Positions 1 through 8,404 of a stretch of DNA of 47,959 bases are shown here, in pieces. The stretch is from Comamonadaceae bacterium 2FH. Lineage in GTDB: Bacteria > Pseudomonadota > Gammaproteobacteria > Burkholderiales > Burkholderiaceae_C. Made by a program: the position numbers and the translations under genes. The DNA is taken from positions 1 to 47,959 of the forward strand of contig SCMQ01000036.1 of assembly GCA_005503335.1 (NCBI GenBank). Direction: 5' to 3'. Every line of letters begins with the position of its first letter. The stretch's first letter is position 1. Under the pieces are notes generated by a model. That model made no database searches. It saw nothing but the letters and a program-made list of their open reading frames with translations, and was not told where the DNA came from.

Positions 1-11
1 CGCCCCCACCC

Positions 12-254
12 ATGCCCAAGGCCCCAGCGTCCCCCGTCCCGCCCCAGCAGCCCGCCAGCTATGAAGCCGCGCTGGAGGAGCTCGAGCAACTGGTCGGCCG
101 GCTCGAGTCCGGCCAGATGCCGCTGGACCAGCTGCTGTCGGGCTACCAGCGCGGTGCGGAACTCTTGAAGTTCTGCCGTGATCGCCTGGAGGCGGTGGAG
201 AACCAGATTCGCGTGCTCGACGAAGGTACGCTCAAGTCCTGGGGGCAGTCATGA
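12..254 (+). CDS. xseB: Exodeoxyribonuclease VII small subunit
   Basis: 80 residues, the usual XseB length. The protein is a short helical hairpin; the conserved core ([19 protein letters not shown], then [16 protein letters not shown]) is clear from about residue 17 to 65. It partners XseA, encoded elsewhere, in the cytoplasmic nuclease that degrades single-stranded DNA to oligonucleotides. It is the first gene of an xseB-ispA-dxs operon and its stop overlaps the ispA start by four bases (ATGA, 251-254), so the two are probably translationally coupled. Only 11 bases lie upstream in the window, so any promoter is not visible. Confidence 0.95.
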   Translation: MPKAPASPVPPQQPASYEAALEELEQLVGRLESGQMPLDQLLSGYQRGAELLKFCRDRLEAVENQIRVLDEGTLKSWGQS

Positions 255-1162
255 CCGGGGGCAAGAACGGCTTCGAGCTGGGCGCCTGGAGTGCGCAGCA
301 GGCCGAGCGGGTCGAGCAGGCCCTCTCGCAATGGGTGCTGGCCGACGGGCCCTCGGGCCTGGGCGCGGCCATGCGCTACGCCGTGCTCGACGGTGGCAAG
401 CGCCTGCGCCCGCTGCTGGTGCTGGCGGCCAGCGAGGCGGTGGGTGGTGACGCGCAGGCCGCCCTGCGAGCAGCCTGCGCCGTTGAGCTGATCCACGCCT
501 ATTCGCTGGTGCACGACGACCTGCCCTGCATGGACAACGACGTGCTGCGCCGCGGCAAGCCCACGGTGCATGTGGCTTTCGGCGAGGCCCAGGCCCTGCT
601 GGTCGGCGACGCGCTGCAGGCCCTGGCCTTCGAGCTGCTGACGCCGGACGACGGCTCGGTGGCCACCGCCGTGCAGGCCGCGCTGTGCCGCCTGCTGGCG
701 CGCGCCGCCGGTCACGCTGGCATGGCCGGCGGCCAGGCGATCGACCTGGCCAGCGTCGGACTGGCGCTGAGCGAGGACCAGCTGCGCCAGATGCACCGCC
801 TCAAGACCGGCGCCCTGCTGCAGGCCAGCGTGGCCATGGGCGCGGCCTGCGCCGAGGCCCCGGCCTCCGGCGTGGTCGCCGCGCTGTCCGGCTACGGCGC
901 CGCATTGGGCCTGGCCTTCCAGGTGGTGGACGACATACTGGACGTGACGGCCGACTCCGCCACGCTGGGCAAGACGGCCGGCAAGGATGCCGCCGCCGAC
1001 AAACCGACCTATGTCTCGCTGATGGGCCTGGCGGGCTCGCAGGCCTACGCCCGGTCCCTGCACGCCGAGGCGCTGGCCGCGCTCGAGGCCAGCGGCCTGC
1101 CTGCGGTGCGCACCGCGGCGCTGCGCGCGCTGGCCGACAAGGTGGTCCACAGGGAATACTGA
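251..1162 (+). CDS. ispA: Polyprenyl (farnesyl) diphosphate synthase
   Basis: 303-residue class I prenyltransferase that condenses IPP with DMAPP/GPP to farnesyl diphosphate in the cytoplasm. Both aspartate-rich motifs that hold Mg2+-diphosphate are present: DDLPCMDND at residues 89-97 and DDILD at about 227-231. The GGKRLRP motif at 48-54 is also intact. The start overlaps the xseB stop; dxs begins on the base directly after its TGA. Farnesyl specificity is inferred from operon context and length; the family also makes geranyl or geranylgeranyl products. Confidence 0.94.
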   Translation: MTGGKNGFELGAWSAQQAERVEQALSQWVLADGPSGLGAAMRYAVLDGGKRLRPLLVLAASEAVGGDAQAALRAACAVELIHAYSLVHDDLPCMDNDVLRRGKPTVHVAFGEAQALLVGDALQALAFELLTPDDGSVATAVQAALCRLLARAAGHAGMAGGQAIDLASVGLALSEDQLRQMHRLKTGALLQASVAMGAACAEAPASGVVAALSGYGAALGLAFQVVDDILDVTADSATLGKTAGKDAAADKPTYVSLMGLAGSQAYARSLHAEALAALEASGLPAVRTAALRALADKVVHREY

Positions 1163-3049
1163 ATGACTTCGCTGCTCGAATCCATCCAAGGCCCGGCCGA
1201 CCTGCGCCGGCTGTCGCGCAATCAGCTCAAGAGCGTGGCCGACGAACTGCGCGCCTGCGTGCTGGACAACGTGTCCAAGACCGGCGGCCACCTCAGCTCC
1301 AACCTCGGCACGGTGGAGCTCACCGTGGCCCTGCACTATGTGTTCGACACGCCGCGCGACCGCCTGGTCTGGGACGTGGGCCACCAGACCTACCCGCACA
1401 AGATCCTGACCGGCCGCCGCGAGCGCATGCCCACGCTGCGCCAGCTCGGCGGGCTGTCGGGCTTTCCGCAACGCGCCGAGAGCGAGTACGACACCTTCGG
1501 CACCGCGCACTCGTCGACCAGCATCTCGGCCGCACTCGGCATGGCGATCGCCGCGCGGCAAAAGGGTGAGGACCGGCACGCCGTGGCCATCATCGGCGAC
1601 GGCGCGATGACCGCCGGCATGGCCTTCGAGGCGCTGAACAACGCCGGCGTGGAGGACTGCAAGCTGCTGGTCATCCTGAACGACAACGACATGTCGATCA
1701 GCCCGCCGGTGGGCGCGCTCAACCGCTACCTGGCCCAGCTGATGAGCGGCCAGTTCTACGCCGCGGCCAAGAATGTCGGCAAGAACGTGCTCAGGGTCGC
1801 GCCGCCGCTGCTGGAGCTGGCCAAGCGCCTGGAGCAGCAGGCCAAGGGCCTGGTCGTGCCGGCCACGCTGTTCGAGAAGTTCGGCTTCAACTACATCGGC
1901 CCGATCGACGGCCACGACCTCGATTCGCTGGTCCCCACGCTGGAGAACATCAAGCAGCTCAAGGGTCCGCAGTTCCTGCACGTGGTCACCAGGAAGGGCC
2001 AGGGCTACAAGCTGGCCGAGGCCGACCCGGTGGCCTACCACGGCCCGGGCAAGTTCGACCCGGCCGTGGGCCTGGTCAAGCCCGCCACGCCGCCCAGGCC
2101 GACCTTCACCCAGGTGTTCGGCCAGTGGCTGTGCGACATGGCGGCGCAGGACCAGCGCCTGGTCGGCATCACGCCGGCCATGCGCGAGGGCTCGGGCCTG
2201 GTCGAGTTCCACCAGCGCTTTCCCGGGCGCTACTTCGACGTGGGCATCGCCGAGCAGCACGCCGTCACCTTCGCCGCGGGCCTGGCCTGCGAGGGCCTGA
2301 AGCCGGTGGTGGCGATCTACTCGACTTTCCTGCAGCGCGCCTACGACCAGCTGATCCACGACGTCGCGATCCAGAAGCTGCCGGTGGTGTTCGCGCTCGA
2401 TCGCGCCGGCCTGGTCGGAGCCGACGGGGCCACGCACGCGGGGGCTTACGACATCGCGTACACGCGCTGCATCCCGAACATGAGCGTGGCCTGCCCGGCC
2501 GACGAGCGCGAGTGCCGCCAGCTGCTGAGCACGGCCTATGCGCAGGACCACCCCGTCACGGTGCGCTACCCGCGCGGCGCGGGCGTGGGCGTGGCCACCG
2601 AGCCGGGGCTCGAGGGCCTGCCGTTCGGGCGCGGCGAGGTCCGCCGCCAAGGCAAGGGCCTCGCCATCCTGGCTTTCGGCACGCTGCTGTACCCGGCGCT
2701 GCAGGTGGCCGAGAAGCTGGACCTCACGGTGCTCAATATGCGCTGGGTCAAGCCGCTGGACACCGAGTTGCTGCTCAAGGCGGCGGCCGAGCACGAGGCC
2801 TTGGTCACGCTGGAAGAAGGCTGCCTCATGGGCGGCGCGGGCAGCGCTGTCAGCGAGGCGCTGCAGGCGGCCGGCGTGCTCAAGCCGCTGCTGCAGCTGG
2901 GCCTGCCGGACCAGTTCATCGAGCATGGCGATCCGGCCAAGCTGCTGGCGCTGCAGGGCCTGGACGCCGCGGGCGTGGAGGCCTCCATCCTGCGCCGTTT
3001 CGGCGCCTTGCTGGGCCGGCCCCAGCCTACGCTCAAGGCCGTGGCCTGA
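1163..3049 (+). CDS. dxs: 1-deoxy-D-xylulose-5-phosphate synthase
   Basis: 628 residues, full length for Dxs. It condenses pyruvate and glyceraldehyde 3-phosphate with thiamine diphosphate, the first step of the MEP isoprenoid pathway. The thiamine-binding stretch begins at [18 protein letters not shown] (from about residue 145) and continues to [14 protein letters not shown]. The pyrimidine-binding half follows ([30 protein letters not shown]), then a transketolase C-terminal domain. It abuts the ispA stop with no spacer, so the operon supplies precursor and elongation enzyme together. Confidence 0.96.
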   Translation: MTSLLESIQGPADLRRLSRNQLKSVADELRACVLDNVSKTGGHLSSNLGTVELTVALHYVFDTPRDRLVWDVGHQTYPHKILTGRRERMPTLRQLGGLSGFPQRAESEYDTFGTAHSSTSISAALGMAIAARQKGEDRHAVAIIGDGAMTAGMAFEALNNAGVEDCKLLVILNDNDMSISPPVGALNRYLAQLMSGQFYAAAKNVGKNVLRVAPPLLELAKRLEQQAKGLVVPATLFEKFGFNYIGPIDGHDLDSLVPTLENIKQLKGPQFLHVVTRKGQGYKLAEADPVAYHGPGKFDPAVGLVKPATPPRPTFTQVFGQWLCDMAAQDQRLVGITPAMREGSGLVEFHQRFPGRYFDVGIAEQHAVTFAAGLACEGLKPVVAIYSTFLQRAYDQLIHDVAIQKLPVVFALDRAGLVGADGATHAGAYDIAYTRCIPNMSVACPADERECRQLLSTAYAQDHPVTVRYPRGAGVGVATEPGLEGLPFGRGEVRRQGKGLAILAFGTLLYPALQVAEKLDLTVLNMRWVKPLDTELLLKAAAEHEALVTLEEGCLMGGAGSAVSEALQAAGVLKPLLQLGLPDQFIEHGDPAKLLALQGLDAAGVEASILRRFGALLGRPQPTLKAVA

Positions 3050-3111
3050 CCAGGGCGCGGTCCGGCTGGCTGTAGGAAAGCTGACGCCGGGTGGTTTTTC
3101 CGCAAATGCGG

Positions 3112-3139
3112 TTTCCGGGCCGCTGCGGCCTTCTAAAAT
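3112..3139 (+). promoter_or_regulatory. Candidate sigma-70 promoter for the first TRAP binding protein
   Basis: The dxs-TRAP gap (3050-3221) holds a good -10-like hexamer TAAAAT at 3134-3139, with a poor -35 candidate TTTCCG at 3112-3117, 16 bases upstream. The start codon lies about 80 bases further on, behind a GGAGACTC Shine-Dalgarno at 3211-3218. The -35 is weak, so this is tentative. Confidence 0.3.
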
Positions 3140-3221
3140 CCTCCGGCGACCCTTCGCGGGATTCGCGCGCTTTTGCGGCCCAAGAGGCGAAGATCAACCC
3201 CAACCTTCACGGAGACTCTCA

Positions 3222-4301
3222 ATGGATCGTCGTTCCATCATCAAGCACGCCGGCATCGCGGGCGTTCTGGCCGCCGGCTCAGCGCCGGCCGTGCATGCCC
3301 AGTCCGCCATACGCTGGCGCCTGGCCTCGAGCTTCCCGAAGTCGCTCGACACCCTGTTCGGCGCCGAAGAAACCTTTGCCAAGAAGGTCAGCGAGATGAG
3401 CGGCGGCAAGTTCACCATCAGCACCCACGCAGCCGGCGAGCTGATGCCGGCCTTCGGCGTGGTCGACGCGCTGCAGGGTGGCACTGTCGAGATGGCGCAC
3501 ACCGCGGCCTACTACTTCTTCGGCAAGGACGACGCGTTCACGCTGAGCTGCTCGATCCCGTTCGGCCTCAACAGCCGCCAGATGACGGCCTGGATGTACC
3601 AAGGCAACGGCCTCAAGCTCACGCGCGAGTTCTACCGCAACTACAACATCATGAACTTCCCCGGCGGCAACACCGGCGCCCAGATGGGCGGCTGGTACCG
3701 CAAGGAGATCAAGACCGTGGCCGACATGAAGGGCCTGAAGTTCCGCGTCGGCGGCTTCGCGGGCAAGGTGCTCGAGCGCATGGGCGTGGTGCCGCAGAAC
3801 ATCCCGGCCGGCGAGATCTACCAGGCGCTCGAGAAGGGCACGTTGGACGCGGCCGAGTGGATCGGACCCTACGACGACCAGAAGTTGGGCCTGAACAAGG
3901 TCGCGCCCTACTACTACTACCCGGCATGGTGGGAGGGCGGCCCGCAGCTCGAGTTCTTCATCAACACCAAGGCCTACGAGGCGCTGCCGGCCGAGTACAA
4001 GACCATCGTCGACGTGGCCGCGGCCTATGCGCACCAGGAGGTGCAGGCCAAGTACGACGTGAAGAACCCGACGGCGCTCAAGCAGCTCGTGGCGACCAAG
4101 ACCAAGGTGCTGCCGTTCTCGAAAGAGATCATGGAGCGCGCCTACAAGGAGGCGATGGGCTTGTACGCGGAGCTGAGCGCCAAGAACCCGGCCTGGAAGA
4201 AGATCTACGAGGACTTCGCGGCCTTCCGCCGCGACCAGAACCTCTGGTTCCGCTTCACCGAGGCGCGCTTCGACAGCTTCATGCAGGCACAGAAGCTGTA
4301 A
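3222..4301 (+). CDS. TRAP transporter substrate-binding protein (DctP/TakP type), copy 1
   Basis: 359-residue periplasmic binding protein. The N-terminus MDRRSIIKHAG with a hydrophobic stretch ending AVHAQ is a twin-arginine-like signal peptide. The mature part is typical of the TakP-like DctP group (2-oxo/hydroxy acid binders), with FPGGNTGAQMGGWYR, FRVGGFAGKVLERMG and LDAAEWIGPYDDQK; the Arg of FRVGG and the Trp/Glu of AAEW are expected near the carboxylate ligand. The ATG at 3222 follows GGAGACTC; earlier in-frame starts would run into dxs. It is about three quarters identical by eye to the next gene. The permease partners are probably the dctQ-dctM pair at 6161-8272. The substrate is inferred from the family only. 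Confidence 0.88.
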   Translation: MDRRSIIKHAGIAGVLAAGSAPAVHAQSAIRWRLASSFPKSLDTLFGAEETFAKKVSEMSGGKFTISTHAAGELMPAFGVVDALQGGTVEMAHTAAYYFFGKDDAFTLSCSIPFGLNSRQMTAWMYQGNGLKLTREFYRNYNIMNFPGGNTGAQMGGWYRKEIKTVADMKGLKFRVGGFAGKVLERMGVVPQNIPAGEIYQALEKGTLDAAEWIGPYDDQKLGLNKVAPYYYYPAWWEGGPQLEFFINTKAYEALPAEYKTIVDVAAAYAHQEVQAKYDVKNPTALKQLVATKTKVLPFSKEIMERAYKEAMGLYAELSAKNPAWKKIYEDFAAFRRDQNLWFRFTEARFDSFMQAQKL

Positions 4302-4322
4302 GCTTTCCGTAAGCACCATGCG

Positions 4323-4352
4323 TGGCGTGGCATCCCTTGCAAGGGTGCCGCG
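4323..4352 (+). terminator. Hairpin between the two TRAP binding-protein genes
   Basis: An imperfect stem with arms around CCCT-TGCA-AGGG extended by GGCA/TGCC and GCG/CGC lies 20 bases after the first TRAP stop. There is no clean T-run behind it (CTTGTCGTTTG), so it may be a weak terminator or a 3' stabilising hairpin that makes the two copies unequally expressed. Confidence 0.35.
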
Positions 4353-4469
4353 CCTTGTCGTTTGCGTCAATCACGGATAACCCGAGCGGGGTAACTCCGG
4401 ATACGTGGGCGGTAGGCGGCCTCCTAGACTCGCGCGACCCTTGAGGGTTTTCATCAATAAGGAGTGAAG

Positions 4470-5549
4470 ATGGATCGTCGTTCCCTGATCGCGCAGACCG
4501 GCCTGGCCGGCATACTCGCTGCCGGCGTGGCGCCTGCCGTGCATGCGCAGGCCGCCATCCGCTGGCGCCTGGCCTCGAGTTTCCCCAAGTCGCTGGACAC
4601 CATCTACGGTGCGGCGGAAACCTTTGCCAAGGCGGTCAAGACCATGTCTGGGGGCAAGTTCGATATCTCGGTCCATGCGGCCGGCGAGCTGATGCCGGCC
4701 TTCGGCGTGGTCGACGGCGTGCAGCAGGGCTCGGTCGAGTGCGCCCATACCGCACCCTATTATTTCTTCGGCAAAGACGAGACCTTCGCCCTGGGCTGCG
4801 CCATTCCCTTCGGCCTCAACAGCCGCCAGATGACGGCCTGGATGTACGAGGGCAACGGCCTCAAGCTCATGCGCGAGTTCTACGCCAAGTTCAGCATCGT
4901 CAACTTCCCGGGTGGCAACACGGGCGCCCAGATGGGGGGCTGGTACCGCAAGGAAATCAAGTCCGTCAACGACATCAAGGGCATGAAGATGCGCATCGGC
5001 GGCTTCGGCGGCAAGGTGCTCGAGCGCATTGGCGGCGTGCCGCAGAACATTCCGGGCGGCGAGATCTATCCTGCGCTGGAAAAGGGCACGATAGACGCGG
5101 CCGAATGGGTGGGGCCCTACGACGACCAGAAGCTGGGCTTCAACAAGGTTGCGCCTTTCTACTACTACCCCGGCTGGTGGGAGGGCGGTCCGGAGCTTGA
5201 CTTCTATATCAACCAGAAGGCCTACGAGGGGCTGTCGGCCGAGAACAAGGCCATGGTCGAAGCGGCTGCCGCGCTGGCCCACACCGAGATGCAGGCCAAG
5301 TACGACGCCCGCAACCCAACGGCGCTGAGGCAACTCGTCGCTGCCGGCACCAAGCTGCGTCCCTTCCCGAACGACGTCATGGCGGCCGCGTTCAAGGCGG
5401 CGATGGCGATGTATGCCGAGCTGTCGGAGAAGAATCCCAACTGGAAGAAGGTCTACGACGACTACGCCAAGTTCCGCGCCGACCAGAACCTCTGGTTCCG
5501 CTTCACCGAGGCCCGCTTCGACAGTTTCATGCAGGCGCAGAAATTCTGA
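4470..5549 (+). CDS. TRAP transporter substrate-binding protein (DctP/TakP type), copy 2
   Basis: 359 residues, exactly the length of its upstream neighbour and clearly its duplicate. The signal peptide is MDRRSLIAQTG...AVHAQ, and the same TakP-group motifs are kept (FPGGNTGAQMGGWYR, MRIGGFGGKVLERIG, IDAAEWVGPYDDQK). I chose ATG 4470, five bases after GGAG at 4461-4464; a GTG at 4464 is in frame but overlaps that Shine-Dalgarno. The C-termini of both copies are almost identical (LWFRFTEARFDSFMQAQK). It should bind a small carboxylate in the periplasm and dock on a DctQM permease. Differences from copy 1 are scattered, so the ligand could differ. Confidence 0.88.
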   Translation: MDRRSLIAQTGLAGILAAGVAPAVHAQAAIRWRLASSFPKSLDTIYGAAETFAKAVKTMSGGKFDISVHAAGELMPAFGVVDGVQQGSVECAHTAPYYFFGKDETFALGCAIPFGLNSRQMTAWMYEGNGLKLMREFYAKFSIVNFPGGNTGAQMGGWYRKEIKSVNDIKGMKMRIGGFGGKVLERIGGVPQNIPGGEIYPALEKGTIDAAEWVGPYDDQKLGFNKVAPFYYYPGWWEGGPELDFYINQKAYEGLSAENKAMVEAAAALAHTEMQAKYDARNPTALRQLVAAGTKLRPFPNDVMAAAFKAAMAMYAELSEKNPNWKKVYDDYAKFRADQNLWFRFTEARFDSFMQAQKF

Positions 5550-5571
5550 GCGGAGCCCTGCTCCTCAAGAG

Positions 5572-5603
5572 AGAACCGCGCCCTTCGGGGCGCGGTTCTT
5601 TTT
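5572..5603. terminator. Strong intrinsic terminator between convergent TRAP genes
   Basis: A perfect 12-bp stem (AGAACCGCGCCC / GGGCGCGGTTCT) with a TTCG tetraloop is followed by a T-run on the plus strand (to 5603). It ends transcription of the binding-protein genes. On the minus strand the stem is preceded by only a short run, so it may work in both directions less efficiently. Confidence 0.85.
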
Positions 5604-5657
5604 GAGGCGCAGGGGTTGTAGAGGTCGACGGCGTGCGTGCGACGCCTGGCGGCCGGT

Positions 5658-6149
5658 TCAGAATCCGCGGAACGCCTTGAGTTCACGCAGCAGCCGCTCG
5701 CTTTCGGCGAGCAGCGCCGGGTCGGCCACGTAGAACACGGCGAACTTGCCCAGCAGCGTGCGCAGGTACAGCCGGGGGGCGATCAGCCAGTCCAGTCCCC
5801 GCACGCGGATCAGCTTGCCGTAGGCCAGTTCGCGCGACGGCAGGTGCTTGTCCCAGACCCAGCTCTGGTGCAGCCCCTCGCTGTCCAGGCGCGTGCGGCT
5901 GCGCAGGATATGCCACCAGGTCAGCAGCAGCAGGGCCTGGCCCGCCAGGAACCAGGCGGTCATGCCGCCGATGCCGGGGCCCAGCCTGCCGTGACGCCAC
6001 AGGTCAAGCAGCCAGGCCGCGCAGCCCCATACGAGCAGCGTCACCAGCACCTTGAACGGCCGCGAAAAAGCCGGTCCCTCCAGCGGGTCCCGGTTCGGCG
6101 TGAACCGGAACGGAGGGGGGCCCAGGGTCTGCGTCAGCGATTCGGTCAT
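5658..6149 (-). CDS. Small membrane protein of the TRAP permease operon, unknown function
   Basis: 163 residues. Two hydrophobic segments lie near residues 32-48 and 62-80 (VLVTLLVWGCAAWLLDLW; MTAWFLAGQALLLLTWW), followed by a soluble tail (LDSEGLHQSWVWDKHLPSRELAYGKLIRVRGLDWLI) resembling the small PH-like domains of bacterial two-TM membrane proteins. It starts 11 bases after the dctM stop, so it is probably cotranscribed. No strong Shine-Dalgarno is seen. I do not recognise a named family with certainty. A role as a TRAP accessory protein is only suggested by position. Confidence 0.7.
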   Translation of the reverse strand: MTESLTQTLGPPPFRFTPNRDPLEGPAFSRPFKVLVTLLVWGCAAWLLDLWRHGRLGPGIGGMTAWFLAGQALLLLTWWHILRSRTRLDSEGLHQSWVWDKHLPSRELAYGKLIRVRGLDWLIAPRLYLRTLLGKFAVFYVADPALLAESERLLRELKAFRGF

Positions 6150-6160
6150 GGCTCAGGCGG

Positions 6161-7684
6161 TCACTTCTTGTCCTTGAACAGATCGTCGAGCTTCTGCTGG
6201 TCCTCCGCTGCCGCCTTGTCGGCAGCGCCGGGCGTCAGTTCCACCGAGCCGGCCGGCGGTTGCTCGGCTTCGGCCGGTATCTCGATCTGCACCTTGTCGA
6301 TGTCGATGGCCTCGGGCTTGTCGAGGAACATGGTGACCGACTGGGGCACGAAGATCACGATGGCCACCAGCAGGATCTGCATCACCACCCAGGGGATGGC
6401 GCCCATGTAGATGTCGGCGGAGCGCACGGCCTTCTCGATGCGCTTCTCCTTGTACAAGGTGTCGGCGATGCCGCGCAGGTAGAACAGCGCGAATCCGAAC
6501 GGCGGGTGCATGAAGCTGGTCTGCATGTTGACGCACAGCAGCACGCCGAACCAGATCAGGTCTATGCCCATCTTGTCGGCCACCGGGCCGAGCATGGGCA
6601 CGATGATGAAGGCGATCTCGAAGAAGTCGAGGAAGAAGGCCAGGAAGAACACGAACAGGTTGACTACGATCAGAAAGCCCACCTGACCGCCGGGCAGGTT
6701 GCTGAGCAGGTGTTCGACCCACTTGGCGCCGTCCACGCCCTGGAACACCATGGAGAACACGCGCGAGCCGATCAGGATGAACACCACCATGGCCGTCAGG
6801 CGCATGGTGCCCTGCATGGCTTCCCAGATCAGGTTTTTGCTCAGGCGCTTGTGCATGGCTGCCAGGATCAGGGCGCCCACACAGCCCATGGCGCCGGCCT
6901 CGGTGGGGGTCGCGACCGCGACGTTCAGCCCCGGAAGGCCGCCCATGGAGCCGAGCACCGCGAAGATCAGCACGGCCGAGGGGATGATGCCGCGCAGGCA
7001 CTTGGCCCACAGGGCCCAGCCGTTGAGGGTGCGCGCCTCCTTGGGAATGCCGGGCACATGCTCGGGCTTGACCAGGCCGAGCGCAAAGGTATAGAGGGCA
7101 AAGATCAGCACCTGCAGGATCGAGGGCCCCCAGGCGCCCTTGTACATGTCACCCACCGAACGGCCCAGCTGGTCTGCCAGCACCACCAGCACCAGCGAAG
7201 GCGGCACCAGCTGCGTGATGGTGCCCGAGGCGGCCAGCACGCCGGTGGCGTAGCGCATGTTGTAGCCGTAGCGGATCATCACCGGCAGCGAGATCAGCGC
7301 CATGGCGATCACCTGGCCGGCCACTGTGCCGGTGATGGCGCCCAGGATGAAGCCCACGATGATGACCGAGTAGCCCAGGCCGCCGCGCACCGGGCCGAAC
7401 AGCTGGCCCATGGAGTCCAGCATGTCCTCGGCCAGGCCGCATTTCTCCAGGATGGCGCCCATGAAGGTGAAGAAGGGGATGGCCAGCAGCAGGTCGTTGG
7501 ACAGGATGCCGAAGATGTTGAGCGGCAGGTTGGCCATGAAGCCGGCCGGGAACCAGCCCATCTGGATCGCGAAGAAGCCGCTGGCCAGGCCCAGCGCGGC
7601 CAGCGAGAAGGCCACCGGAAAGCCGATCAGCATCACGAACACGAGCCCCGCGAACATGACCGGGGCGAAGTTTTCCATCTGCAT
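6161..7684 (-). CDS. dctM: TRAP transporter large permease (DctM)
   Basis: 507-residue integral membrane protein with about a dozen hydrophobic segments, the ion-driven transport subunit of a tripartite TRAP transporter. Typical features are FTFMGAILEKCGLAEDML near residue 95, GAITGTVAGQVIAMALISLPVM and the PPFGFALFYLRG motif. The length fits the larger DctM class. After the last TM there is an Ala/Glu/Lys-rich cytoplasmic tail (about residues 465-507) that is not part of the transport fold. It lies downstream of dctQ with a 48-base gap. The two binding proteins converging on this operon are the likely partners. Confidence 0.93.
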   Translation of the reverse strand: MQMENFAPVMFAGLVFVMLIGFPVAFSLAALGLASGFFAIQMGWFPAGFMANLPLNIFGILSNDLLLAIPFFTFMGAILEKCGLAEDMLDSMGQLFGPVRGGLGYSVIIVGFILGAITGTVAGQVIAMALISLPVMIRYGYNMRYATGVLAASGTITQLVPPSLVLVVLADQLGRSVGDMYKGAWGPSILQVLIFALYTFALGLVKPEHVPGIPKEARTLNGWALWAKCLRGIIPSAVLIFAVLGSMGGLPGLNVAVATPTEAGAMGCVGALILAAMHKRLSKNLIWEAMQGTMRLTAMVVFILIGSRVFSMVFQGVDGAKWVEHLLSNLPGGQVGFLIVVNLFVFFLAFFLDFFEIAFIIVPMLGPVADKMGIDLIWFGVLLCVNMQTSFMHPPFGFALFYLRGIADTLYKEKRIEKAVRSADIYMGAIPWVVMQILLVAIVIFVPQSVTMFLDKPEAIDIDKVQIEIPAEAEQPPAGSVELTPGAADKAAAEDQQKLDDLFKDKK

Positions 7685-7732
7685 GGTGCTATGTCCTGTT
7701 GGTATCTGGATGGGAAAGTGCGATGGAACGGA

Positions 7733-8272
7733 TCACTGCACCGGCTTCTCGTAATGGGTGTCCATTTCGTAGCGGCCCTGCAGGTAGCAGATGCGCTTGA
7801 CGATCTCGGCCAGGCCTTGGATGAACAGCCAGCCGAAGCCCAGCGGCAGCAGCAGCATGGCGGGCCAGCGGATCAGGCCGCCAGCGTTGCTGGACATCTC
7901 GCCGGTCTGGTACATCTTCACGAACAGCGGCCAGCTGAGATACGCCATCAGGCCCATGACCGGCAGCAGGAAGAAGATCAGGCCGAACAGGTCGACGAAG
8001 ACCGGGCCGTGGCCCCTGAGCTTGCCGTAGAAGATGTCCACGCGTACATGCTCGTTGAGCTTGAGCACGATGGGCGCACCGAACATGACCGTGAGCGCAA
8101 ACAGGTACCACTGGATCTCGAGCCAGGCGTTGGAGCTGATGTCCAGGCCGTAGCGCACGAAGGCGTTGCCGGCCGAGATCAGTGCCGCCGCCAACACCGC
8201 CATCGACGCGATGCGTCCCATCTTGTCGCTGATCCAGTCGACGCCCAATGCGAGTTTGAGAAGTGCTGACAC
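7733..8272 (-). CDS. dctQ: TRAP transporter small permease (DctQ)
   Basis: About 179 residues with four hydrophobic segments (ASMAVLAAALISAGNAFVRY; LEIQWYLFALTVMFGAPIVL; VDLFGLIFFLLPVMGLMAYL; LLLPLGFGWLFIQGLAEIV). It has the family motifs WLEIQWYLF and LNEHVRVDIFY. This is the small membrane subunit that pairs with DctM. I prefer GTG 8272 because GGAG sits seven bases upstream and the family's N-terminus begins there; an in-frame ATG at 8356 would add 28 unlikely residues. The gene heads the dctQ-dctM-small membrane protein operon. Confidence 0.9.
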   Translation of the reverse strand: MSALLKLALGVDWISDKMGRIASMAVLAAALISAGNAFVRYGLDISSNAWLEIQWYLFALTVMFGAPIVLKLNEHVRVDIFYGKLRGHGPVFVDLFGLIFFLLPVMGLMAYLSWPLFVKMYQTGEMSSNAGGLIRWPAMLLLPLGFGWLFIQGLAEIVKRICYLQGRYEMDTHYEKPVQ

Positions 8273-8404
8273 TTGGTGTCTCCGCCAGGTTGAGTGGATG
8301 AAGAAATGGGCGCACACCGAAGGCGGGCACCCGATCGACATATCGTAACAAGTCACCCCTGAGGAAAGCCTGACGGGCTGTGTGCCCGCCGGCTGGTGTT
8401 TACC

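Noticed and set aside
143-2926. A 927-codon open frame on the minus strand across xseB, ispA and dxs
   Set aside because: It is antisense to three certain genes, has His/Arg/Gln/Ala-rich low-complexity sequence and no family resemblance. It is a typical shadow frame in GC-rich DNA.
8273-8356. Longer start of dctQ at ATG 8356
   Set aside because: It adds 28 residues unlike the family, while GTG 8272 has GGAG at good spacing.
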